DNA of 23,608 bases, taken from Rhizophagus sp. LPA8_4_AMF (taxonomy: Eukaryota; Glomeromycota; Glomeromycetes; Glomerales; Glomeraceae). Each line of letters starts with the position of its first letter. Within the stretch, counting starts at the first letter, position 1. The notes beneath the pieces are model-generated. The model ran no database searches and was not told the DNA's origin. It worked only from the letters and a program-made list of their open reading frames with translations. This document shows positions 9,801 through 22,457 of the stretch, in pieces. Both the position numbers and the translations under genes were made by a program. Location of the stretch: contig JADRCO010001011.1 in assembly GCA_021464525.1 (NCBI GenBank), positions 1 to 23,608 on the forward strand, in the 5' to 3' direction.

Positions 9801-12800
9801 AATTACCGCCATAAAGTTTACTAATGATGGCGGAAGATTGATTAGTTGCGGTGCCGATAAAAGTATTATATTCAGAAGCCGACAAAATGTATGTGATTAA
9901 TAACGAAAAAAAAAATTGATTTATGCAATCCAATATCAAAGATATTCATTAAAAAAATTTATTTTCTTTATTTAGAATGGCGGGTTTCCTTGTTATGTGA
10001 CGTATCATAATATATCAGGAAGATCTACAGTATTTGACATGGATATTGATATAACAAACAAATATATTGCTACTGTATCTGGTGAACGTCGATTAAATGT
10101 GTTTCATATTGATACAGGAAAGAATGTTCGTTCTTATAAATCTGATACACCCGAAGAAGTCAACGCTCAAGAACAAGGAAGTCTTATTAAGATTTCTTTG
10201 GATCCTGGAGGTGTACATGCAGTTACTGGTGGATCTGACAAGAGTATTAGACTCTTTGATTTTTCAAATGGTAATATATTGGGTAAAGTGTTGGGACATT
10301 CAGAATTAATTACAGGAGTTAAATTTACACCAGATTGTGAACGTGTAATATCAACATCGGCAGATGGATGTATTTTTGTATGGAAAGTTTCTGATGAATT
10401 AGTAACTAAAATGAGACAAAAATTTTTGGATAGAAGTGGAGTAGGTCAATCGATGGAAAAAATCTCACCTCACCTTTCACCAACACAAACTCCACCACCA
10501 TCTCAACCAAGAATGACTATGCCAGCTCAGAAACCACAATCACTTATGATGGATCTTCAAGCGAGTGATGGTCAAGAACCAGAATTTACAGTACGAAGAG
10601 CACCTTTAAAAGCTAAAAAATCTCTCGGATCTCTTACACCCGCAGATCTTCAATCCGAAGAATCTTTGAAAAAGCCAAGAAGACCCGCATCATTTTCTAA
10701 TGATAACACAGAACAATTTAAATCTGCGCAAGTTACACCTTCTCCAAGACCTGTATCAGAATTTTCTCCGACATCTCCTAGATCATCTGAGTTTTCAAAT
10801 AGTCGTTTACCCCAACCTTCTTCACCACCGTCCCGACCTGTAGTTTCTATAGCTGATGTAATGTCTACACCACCAAATAGTCCATCATCACCAAATCATG
10901 CAAAAAGAGAGTCATGGAAATTACTAAGTTGGGCTAAAAAGAAGAGTTCTAAAGACAAAGAGGAAGAGAGAGAGAAACCTAAAGATTCGGCAGAAAAAAT
11001 GACTGCAAACATCACGTCAGATAATGGATTTCCTGTTCAAGATATTCGTATTCCAATTAATATTGAAAAGAAATTACCCGCTATACCTGGTAAATCAATT
11101 CCTAAAGTCAAGTCACGAAGTAAACTACGCCAAGATTCAACTAAATCTATGTTGAGAATCGATTCAAATGATACGAATGATAATGAATTTAGTTCATTTT
11201 CTGATATGGATGAATCATTAACTCTATCACCGCCTTTATCATCTAATCGTCCTCGGCCTACGATTGAAGACGATTTCGGTGATGATGATGATGAAGATGA
11301 TATTTCTTCACCGAATGCAGGGGAAAATTCGTCGAATGATGATAATGAAGATACCGAAACAATTTATATTGAATCGCAAGGAGAAGAGGAATTTGATGAA
11401 ACTATCGATGATGAAGGTAATTCTTCTAATAGAAATCGCCGTAAAGGTAGTTTTGTTGGAAGTATTAAAGTTGTTGAATTAGACGATAGAGCAAAATCGC
11501 CTTCAGGAAGCGATAAAGACATCGAAATCGAAATTAGCTATGAAGGGGAGCAAGAAGAAAATGAAGAAGAGGATGATGTAGATAGCGGAGAAGATAATGC
11601 CAAGAAGTTGGAAATATATTTACAAACTCCTGTACAAAGTTGTTTTGGTGAGAATATACATGATCAAAATTCTGAAGAAAATTCTGATCAAAAGTCAAGT
11701 GATGCAATTTCAAAAAAACGTCAGAGTTTTACAACGAAATTTTATTCTGGGAGTCATATAACTGCGAATGGTGGAAGAAATAGTTTAGTGGAAGCATTAA
11801 CTAAAATCATGGGAAATCCTGAAGGAAATGATGATTTTAATGGAGAAAATGAAGATAAAATTGAAAAAGCTTTAGAAATTTTAGAGAGAAAAGCTAATGA
11901 AATGGCTATTAAAGAACGTGAAGCTAACGTTGAAGACAAGCAACAGCAACCATCATCACCTATTATTACTAATAATAACACTGATAAAAAGACGTTCCCG
12001 ACTTCTCCCTCGACACTTACTAAACATGATAAAGTGGAACAAGTGGAACAAGATAAAAGCGAAAGTATAATTATCGAAGATGAATCCAAAAAAATCATTG
12101 AAAAAGGTTATGGTCTTGGCATTACTGTTGATGATAAAGTTGGCGATAATGATTCTGATACTGATGGTAATAATAATATTTTTTGTTTCTACTCAATTTA
12201 TTGTTTTTATAATAATATAACTAAAAACTTCGTTTTTTTTAATAGAAGCAATTACTCGTCATAGTACAAGTAATACACTGACATCAGATAATGAAGATGG
12301 TATAATGAAGGATGTGATAATGTTGACTGATTTGTTAGAGAAAGTACTTACAACATACAATAAAGCGTCATCTAATAAAAAGAATGAAAGTATCACCAAA
12401 TTACTTTCTGAAAGTTTGAAAGGAATGATGGAAGATATTCAAAAAACTATTGGTATAGAAGATAATAAGCAACAACAACAATCGAAAGATAAGTCACCTA
12501 AAGTACCAGAAATTGTTGAGCCAATTATCAGTAGTAATATTGATCATGATGATGAAGGTGATGTAGAATCAAACGTTTCTTATACGACAGCATTAACGAC
12601 AAATGGTGTTCAATATTCGCCTCCAATCAATAATACTAATAATTTAAGTAATGATTCAAATACATTGTCACCACGTCCAGAACAATTATCGGAAGATAAT
12701 GCACAAAATTTATTAGAAAAATATTCTGATTTATTGGTTAAAATGGTCGAAGACAAGATATCAAAAATTAATACTCCACCGCCATCAAATAGTATTCTCA

Positions 12801-12943
12801 ATGGTAATACACCATTAGTAACTTCATCTGTTCTTTCCAATGGAACTAATAGCACTTCTAATAGACCTTCTAAAGGTAGAAGTTTTAGTGGCGTAATACC
12901 TGTGGGTATTGGCAGGTCCAAAACCTCGAAATCAACTAGATAA
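6889..12943 (+). CDS. WD40 scaffold protein of the MABP1/WDR62 family, 13 exons, 1638 aa
   Basis: Exons: 6889-6987, 7151-7555, 7659-7796, 7883-8065, 8148-8336, 8426-8496, 8571-8850, 9023-9278, 9353-9470, 9534-9628, 9695-9888, 9976-12166, 12246-12943. All 12 introns are GT-AG (63-172 bp), and the phases sum to one 4917-nt frame. Residues about 34-815 carry WD repeats, opening with LERILGLT as in animal MAPKBP1/WDR62, then CVAFSPDGNFLAVGE, RILIWEV, LNVWNW, VKFWYFD, IRFWNFD, IRLFDF and IFVWKV. This is enough for two seven-bladed propellers. A Ser/Pro-rich insertion (about 85-149) interrupts the first blades. Residues 816-1638 are a low-complexity tail with TPPPSQP, an acidic run near 1107-1118, and three helix-prone segments (about 1305-1333, 1432-1475, 1559-1582). 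Animal relatives (about 1500 aa) scaffold JNK signalling and act at spindle poles. A scaffold role is inferred here; partners are unknown. The start is the first ATG in exon 1. Confidence 0.93.
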
Positions 12944-13349
12944 TTATAAAAATAATGAACTTTTGGGTTAAGATTAATATATTTATAAATACATATCATA
13001 TATATTTATTGCACATATCATGGATTAGAGGTGAAAATGAGATTTTTATTAGTATTAAATATCTTATAATACAGTATAAATATTCTTCAAACATTTTAAT
13101 ATTTAATATGAACAAAAAAAATGAAAAAATGTCTAATTATAATGTAAAAAAGAACACTTAATATTTTTTTTAATTTATTATTAATTTATAAAAAAAACTT
13201 TTTTTGGTATATCGAATTATATAATAAACAAAAGTTTCTTATTATAGAAAATGATTCTTTACTTATTATGAAAGTCATTGTTAACCTAATTTGACCTGAA
13301 TGATATTCCAGTTAGATATGCTCAAGTTCATAAAAGTATAAAAACTAGA
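12944..13349. other. 3' flank of the WD40 gene
   Basis: Very AT-rich sequence with no gene. AATAAA at 13223-13228 is a possible polyadenylation signal, but several AT-rich alternatives lie closer to the stop codon. SDR copy C begins at its far end. Confidence 0.4.
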
Positions 13350-13451
13350 TTCGCCCAATTCTTTGCCACGTAAAAATAGCTTCACTACCAATTTTAACAA
13401 TACTCAAGTTAGGCAAGATACAGTCCACATCGGATTTATTACTAAGAAAAT

Positions 13452-13480
13452 AATAAATAAATAAATAAATAAATAAATAT
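13452..13480. repeat. (AAAT)7 microsatellite
   Basis: About seven uninterrupted AAAT units lie inside the decayed SDR copy C, at a place corresponding to its last intron. Confidence 0.8.
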
Positions 13481-13555
13481 TGTAGAATACCTGCAATAGC
13501 CAGTTTTTATCAAATACATAGTCATTTATGTTCCCGATTAGGATATCAAAAGTCA

Positions 13556-14126
13556 CGGGCAAACTTTTTTTTCAGTGATCGTAGAAAGACGACATTAGAT
13601 TCGTCATGACGAGATGCATCGAATATGATATTCTCATGTCTCTAGCCTCGATATATAACGAGTTATTCAAAAAAGTCTCTAAACTAAAAATTGCAAATAA
13701 CTTTCATCTATTGAGGCTAGAAACATGAAAATACCACCATTCGATGCGTTTCATAATCGAATCTAATGAGCATTGATCCATCCCTCTACGATCGATAGAC
13801 GATGTAAAGCTTTGATATTTTTGCGTCCAATTCGGTAAAACATTATTTGGCATATTGAATTTTCGAAAATCACTTTTTTATGCAAAATGTCGAGATGTTA
13901 CATCGTTTATTGGTGAGCAAAAGCTCATTGGATTTGTCATAATAGACGCATCGAATGGTGGTATTTTTGTGTATCATCACTAGATGAAAAGTTATTGGTA
14001 TTAACTTTTGTGAATTATTATTTATCGAGGTTAGAGACATGAAATATCACTATTCGATGCGTCTCTATGATCGTCTTTCCGGATGACGAATTAATGCGGT
14101 CTAACATTCAAAAAAAAGTTTGCCTG
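13556..14126. mobile_element. Fold-back DNA element (long-TIR MITE) inserted in SDR copy C
   Basis: The ends are mirror images: GGGCAAACTTTTTTTT at 13557-13572 against AAAAAAAGTTTGCC ending at 14124. The arms stay similar for about 100 bp, with shared boxes ATTCGTCAT, GAYGCATCGAATA, TCATGTCTCTARCCTCGATA. Inside, a second inverted pair (about 13720-13775 and 13920-13985) repeats the ATTCGATGCG / CGCATCGAAT theme with ACCACCATTCGATGCG and CATCGAATGGTGGTAT. A third, short pair (CGATGTAA / TTACATCG) surrounds the centre. The whole can fold as one long hairpin. There is no coding capacity. It separates two parts of SDR copy C that are adjacent in copy A. I cannot fix a target duplication, so the superfamily is open. 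Confidence 0.75.
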
Positions 14127-14785
14127 CTGAATTTTGATTAACATTTGCACCACTTGGACTACCTTTTTCAAGGAATTTTTTTTTTTACAAATAAAAACAT
14201 TTGTTCCTTATTCCTTGCAAGAGAATGTGCTACAGACTATATACCATAGAATTTCTACCCGTTTAATAAGACCTCAAGCACCTAAGTAATTAATTAATTT
14301 GGAGCTTGTAACCTTAGGAAAAGATTAAAATCCACACGAATTCAAGTTCACAAATTTTTTTAGTTCCAATTTGACCAAATGATATAGTCATAAAATAAAC
14401 ACCAATAATGTTTAATCTAAACATTTTATCTGCATTTTCAGGAAATTTCTGTTGCAGGAAACCCCATGCAATACCAGTATTATTTATTAATCCAATTTAT
14501 AATTTTCACTTTAACCAATTTTATTGGCTATTCCTCATATTTTTTTTATTGTAATAACATGGAATACATTCTCCTGGTACTCCTAAACTATTCAATTCGG
14601 TAGAAGCTTTTTTACAAGAGTTATTATGTTCCAATTTTAATAAATTTTTTTTAATTCATAATATAACCTTCAAGGTATTTTGTTTTCTAGAGACAACCAT
14701 TCTTGAGAATGCTTTTTACTAAGTCCTGTACTCCACTCGTTACTAATGCTACTTTTCCATTAATAATTTTAAATGAAAAAAGAAA

Positions 14786-15147
14786 ACCGATATAAATTTT
14801 ATCAATCGGGCAATTAGCCAGAATTAGAATTTTAAAGAACTCGATACTAATATCTGATATGGAAAAAAGATAATCATTAGTTGATAGACAGGAATTTCTA
14901 TTTTTTCTGAACATCTTTATTGATCCGTAACTCACTTTTCTAATTCTAGGATGACCCATTTTAACATCATTTGATTGTAATTTGCAAAGCAAAAAAATTC
15001 ACGAGCATCATGAGCATCATCTAAATTTGGCGTCTCAAATATATCTTAATATTTGTTAGTAAGATAAGATGAGGTTAAGCAAAAATGCATCCCGTCGATC
15101 ATTAATAAAATTCAAAAGTTTCTGTCGTTAGCATCTTTTGTGAACAA
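14786..15147. other. Upstream region of the kinase gene
   Basis: No gene. A minus-strand frame runs through here into SDR copy C but shows no motif of its own before GKVALVTSG. Close to the kinase start there is an in-frame stop at 15106-15108 and no ATG between it and 15148, which supports the chosen start. No clear TATA or other promoter element can be singled out in AT-rich DNA. Confidence 0.45.
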
Positions 15148-17967
<2,820 letters not shown>

Positions 17968-18311
17968 GTTAGTTTAACTAGAATGTTATTTAGTTAGGAA
18001 AAAAAAATTTCCATGTTTATTTTTATTCCATTTTTTTTTTAATAAAAACATTTCTTTCAACTCGGCTAATCTGCATAAGAATTTTTGATTGCTCCGGAAC
18101 ATCTACAATTTTAAACCATAAGAAAATAAACAAACCATTAGATTACAATTGATTTACAACCTTCTCAAAAGATTAAATTAAATATATTTTTATTATATAA
18201 AATTTTAAATTAAAAATATAACACCACATCATCATCTGTTTTGTTACATTGCTATCATAGATTTTATAATACCAAATAAATAATTAGATTAAATAAATTC
18301 TATAATATACA
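17968..18311. other. Short spacer between convergent kinase and PDI genes
   Basis: The 344 bp are shared by two 3' ends. AATAAA at 18041-18046 on plus is a likely polyadenylation signal for the kinase. AATAAA on minus at 18189-18194 may serve the PDI gene. No gene lies between. Confidence 0.5.
18041..18046 (+). terminator. Probable polyadenylation signal of the kinase gene
   Basis: AATAAA lies 74 nt after the stop codon and follows a long T run. In AT-rich DNA the hexamer is common, so only its position supports the call. Confidence 0.4.
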
Positions 18312-20013
18312 TTACAAATCCTGATGGGTTATTACTTTATCTTTATGGAAATTTGTCAATATATTTTTTCTGATTGTGAAATCATCGATTTTACTGGCTG
18401 AAACTGTACCAGATTTAATGATTTTATCTAACCTAGCAATTTCATTATCAACATAATTATTCTTATCTTTAATTTTTTCCATAACTCTAACATAATATAA
18501 AGCAAACCTAATAAAATTTTTAAGAATGTTAGTGATATTTATAATATTGAATAAAAAAAAAAAAATTTTTAAATTTACGAACTTTGAATCCAATTTTTCT
18601 GCAGCGTCTTTTGTTTCTGCGATAACTAGATCAATATCTTTCTGAGTGTTTGCATTCGTAAATTTGACTACCAAAGCATCTAATTCAGGTAATCTACCAG
18701 CCTATATATACAATAATACAAATCAGACTTAAATAACTCTCATAATAGTAAACCAAACTTTTATAATTATTACCTCCTCAGATAATTCTCCACCAACAAG
18801 ACGATGCGTTCCACAATTTTTGTTCAAGAAATCAATAAAATCTTGTTCCGTTCTTCCACCTTGATAATCAATCGTTGTTTTATTTTCTCCTTTTGGGAAA
18901 AATTTAATCGTCGGAAATCCACGAACATCATACTTTTTGGCGACACTTTCATGTTTTGTAGCATCAATATTGGCTACGATACACTAATTAAATTGTTTAA
19001 GTGGGAAGGGGAACTTGTGAATTTTCTCAATAATATATTAAAAACGCATAATTACGTTAAAAATCATAGTATTACATACATCAGATTCATGAGCATAATC
19101 TTGAGCGACCTTTTCGTAAGTTGGAGCTGTTGATAAATTTTATTAGACTATTATACATTAATAGTATCACATTATAGGATTAAAATTTCTTACCAAGGTT
19201 TTTACAATGTCCACACCAAGGAGCATAAAACTCGACCTTAAATAATATAAAATAAATACGTATTCAATATTTTAAAATTTAACATAACCAACGTAAACCT
19301 AAACAATTCGGCAAAATACCAATGCATTCTTCTTAGGATCCAAGGCAATTTCATCAAAATTTTTGGAGGTAAGTTCCGTGACCGAAGATATGGTTTTCTT
19401 AACTCTAGATCTCATGCCTAATTATATCAAATATTTCGTAAAAAATATTTTTTTCGTATATACTACATAACACATCAAATAAATTACCGCTTTTTTCTTC
19501 AACAAAAGAGATTAAACTTTCCAAATCGCGTCCTTTATCATATTCATCAGGATTATCTACTACACCTTTATTGAACCATTTCAAAGTAGGGTATCCACCA
19601 ACTCCAAAACGATTTCCTAAATCCTTGTGATTATCTAGACAGAGAAATAATATTAGCATTGGATTTAAAATTAGAAAGAATAACATAACAACATTACATT
19701 ACCTGCGTCAACCTTTGCGATGATTACTTGATCTTTGGCATGTGAAAATGAATCGGCAAGTTGTTCATAAATCTAAAGGCTCAAAAGATTAGAATCGGGA
19801 AAATTAAATTAGATGGTTCAAATACGTTCATTAACTTACGGGCGCCAAGTTCTTGCAGTGACCACACCATGGAGCAAAAAATTCCACTAGTGCAAATTTA
19901 TCTTTACCAACTATTTGATCGAAATTAGTCGGCGTTAGATCTAAAACGTTGCTTTCACTTGCAAAACAACTAACGGTAAGCAATAAGAGAATAGTCAAAA
20001 ATGATAATTTCAT
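18312..20013 (-). CDS. Protein disulfide isomerase, ERp38 type (two thioredoxin domains plus D domain), 367 aa
   Basis: Minus-strand exons: 20013-19840, 19772-19703, 19634-19488, 19417-19320, 19236-19194, 19126-19080, 18983-18774, 18701-18583, 18507-18312. They form one 1104-nt frame with GT-AG introns; the donor after 18583 is a weak GTTCGT. It starts with a signal peptide ([18 protein letters not shown]). Thioredoxin domain a has [11 protein letters not shown] (CGHC 50-53) and cis-proline GGYPTLKWF. Domain a' has [11 protein letters not shown] (CGHC 171-174) and RGFPTIKFF. From about 264 to the end is an all-helical ERp29c-like D domain ([11 protein letters not shown]). The protein ends HQDL, an atypical relative of the HDEL/KDEL ER-retrieval signal. 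It should form and rearrange disulfides in the ER lumen. Length and order match fungal ERp38 (about 370 aa). Both active sites are complete. Confidence 0.94.
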
Positions 20014-20103
20014 GTTTGAAAAAAATTAAAATTCAGTTGAGTTGTGGGCTACCAAACGACCGAGTTCCAAAACGGTAAATCGCGATAATTAAATAAATTA
20101 AAT

Positions 20104-20109
20104 ACGTGG
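20104..20109 (-). promoter_or_regulatory. CCACGT element upstream of the PDI gene, possible stress-response site
   Basis: CCACGT on the minus strand (ACGTGG on plus) lies about 90 bp upstream of the PDI start codon. An ACGTGG core is shared by sites bound by unfolded-protein-response bZIP factors in other eukaryotes, and PDI genes are standard targets of that response. No CCAAT at the classical 9-nt spacing is present. A six-base match is weak evidence. Confidence 0.25.
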
Positions 20110-20340
20110 CAACATCTTATTTTTTCTTGTATATGGGAATCATTATTTATTATTGGATGATAAGATACATTACTAATATATAACCGTGTTGACCATCATG
20201 ACTTTAATGTTACACGTATAATTAACCTTTCCCAATAAGATCTAGTGCTTCACCAAGTTTTAGATAAAGTTAGTATGATGACAAAACTTGGAGTATAGAA
20301 AACAGATACTATTTTTCTCCTATTATATATGGGATTATGC

Positions 20341-20584
20341 TAGGGTTCCTCAAAATCGAATCAAATTGAATATAAAGCTAATTTGAATTTGTCAAATCAA
20401 ATTAGATTCAAATCAAATTCAAATCAAATATCAAATATTTGTCAAATTGACCAATTAAATTAAAGAATTTTCAAATCAAATCAAATCAAATTCAAATCAA
20501 ATTAAATTAAGCTGATTTGAATTTGTCAAATTCGAATCGAATTCAAATCAAATGTCAAATGTCAAATCAAATTGCGGAACCCTA
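20341..20584. mobile_element. hAT-type MITE, 244 bp
   Basis: The element begins TAGGGTTCC and ends GGAACCCTA, a perfect 9-bp terminal inverted repeat. It is flanked on both sides by GATTATGC (20333-20340 and 20585-20592), an 8-bp target-site duplication. Such ends and an 8-bp duplication are diagnostic of the hAT superfamily. The inside is a non-coding mosaic of CAAATCAAATT-type repeats. An AAGCTAATTTGAATTTGTCAAAT block near 20376 recurs as AAGCTGATTTG... near 20509. It has no transposase, so it would depend on an autonomous hAT elsewhere. The perfect duplication suggests a fairly recent insertion. Confidence 0.88.
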
Positions 20585-20592
20585 GATTATGC

Positions 20593-22457
20593 ATCATAAA
20601 TAATGTATTTTTAAATAAAAAAGATATAAATTAGCAGAAAAAGATCATTAAAATACTTGTTAGGTATACTCTTTTTTGGTTAGATTTTACAAGATGAATT
20701 TGAAAAAAATGGTTGTAAAATTATTATATTATTTATTATTATTATTAATCTATTATTTAATTTTAATTTTAATTGATTTAGTAATAGAATATCAATCTGC
20801 CTAGGATTCCACTTATTTCTAATAAAGGTCACTACTCATCAGAAATATAAAGTAGAATTCATATGTAAAAAATTTTGAAGATCCTACTAAACTGTTGTTA
20901 AGTCTGAAGTGTTTATGTTATACAATAATGTTATACCTCACATTGATCTTGTCTAATTTGATGATATAATTTTTGATAGACATATATTTACTTTTATTAT
21001 TGACACATCAAAAATGATACTTTTACCAAACAGACATCCAGACATTGCATTCATTTTGCATAGTATTATATAATCCTTCATTACACTTTAGACTAATAAT
21101 GTAACATAGAAAAAAATGCATATAACTAATAAATAACATAATACAGACATAATAAATTACATAATAAAATTAAAAAAAGGTAAAATGTGAAAACACAACA
21201 AGACAGAATATATATATGCAGACAGATACTACATGCATAAAAGCATATCTAACCATATATGTCTTTCAGCTAAAGCTTTGGATAATAAAAAGGAAATATT
21301 ACACTAAATTATTATGATTTTTTCCTTTTTACTAATAGAATCACTAGTAAAATTACCATGGTGCCAAAAGTCTATAATAACTACTCCTAGAGCACTATAA
21401 TGAAAAGTTACAATCACGTGACTTTTAGCTTGCATTATGGTATTATTCACTAATATGTAAAATTTACCAATGACAAATAACATGTAATGAATAAGTTTTT
21501 ACCTATTCAAAAAAAATAAAGTCTCTCAGATAAATATAAATAGTGAACTAGAGATTTGGGTTAAAAATTCAACTTTAAATATTTAAATTACTAGATAAAA
21601 AACTATACTATATAAAATAAAAAACTATTATACTCATTTCTTTTATGTTTAACCTTTATCTTCACATTTCTTTGTACTTCTTTAATAATATAATAAATAT
21701 TAAATTTGTTAAATCAATATCTTATGCATAAGAATCTTTCATATTTGACCTTTATTCATTCGTACTTCTCTAATAATTAATAAATAATAACATAAATTAT
21801 CTGTTATGTAAATAATTTGGAATTTTTCATAATTATTTTTATGAAAATAACTTTGTACAGTATATTTCTTTTTATAATAAAAAAAAATATTACATTTATT
21901 TATTGATTATTATTTTACCTGAGAAAAAGTAAATAAAAATTCGTATATATGAAGATGATACTGTAGATTTAGAGATTTTTAGCTTAAGAAAAAAAGAGAA
22001 AATTTTACGTGTATTTTACGTATATTTTAAAAAAAACTATAATTTTTTAATTAAATTTTAATCAAAAAAAAAGATAATGTCCATAAAACTTGCATCCTTT
22101 TGCTATGTTCACAACCCTAATTCAAGAATATACTGTTAAAGAGATTACTGGTACTATAAGAACTGATGGTGATAATTTAACAAATATCATCTATTTGAAT
22201 TAAAGTTTTCATCCCCTCAAATTAAAATATTAAAACAAAAATTAAAAACTTCAAGATCGGTCAGGTAATCTTTTTGAAGGGGAAATTCATAAGCCATGAG
22301 AGATGGTACATTGTATGTAATCCTTATTTTTCTATATTACTGTTTTTATTATATAAAAATTTCATAAAAAAACTCTTTTTTTTGTATTTGTTATTTATAT
22401 GTAAAATTAAGAGATCTCTTTTACATAAAACACTAAGGTGAATACTACTTAATTAAG
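20593..22457. other. AT-rich spacer without recognisable gene
   Basis: I find no motif-bearing frame on either strand. The sequence is AT-rich with short simple runs such as TTATTATTATTATTAATC near 20733 and a short near-tandem ATTTTACGTGT/ATTTTACGTAT around 22005. Nothing links it clearly to its neighbours. Confidence 0.45.

Larger units (their letters stand above)
13350..14785 (-). pseudogene. SDR family oxidoreductase, copy C, heavily decayed and interrupted
   Basis: Minus-strand segments match copies A and B in order. About 14785-14690 encodes INGKVALVTSG and a Ser-Ile-Leu-Lys-Asn-Gly piece. About 14610-14560 matches the ELNSLG-PGECIP region, 14520-14400 matches ANKI to NVISVYYMT, and about 14270-14205 matches the end of the catalytic exon up to HSLARN. 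About 14160-14130 matches the CGVNVNVI region. After a ~570 bp insertion, 13555-13350 matches the C-terminal exons (the RGKxLG end). The catalytic Tyr-x3-Lys codons are deleted near 14240 and many shifts are present, so it is dead. It is clearly older than copies A and B. Gaps and intron positions follow copy A, so this too is a DNA-level duplicate. Confidence 0.7.

Noticed and set aside
11754-12098. Minus-strand frame of 114 codons inside the large WD40 exon
   Set aside because: It lies antisense to a verified exon and is rich in Ser/Leu from complemented low-complexity codons. No independent support.
14687-14992. 101-codon minus-strand frame
   Set aside because: Only its last ~25 residues (GKVALVTSG part) are SDR-like and belong to pseudogene copy C. 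The first part is chance read-through.
20104-20160. Classical ERSE (CCAAT-N9-CCACG) ahead of the PDI gene
   Set aside because: CCAAT occurs about 40 bp from CCACG, not 9, so only the ACGTGG core is reported.
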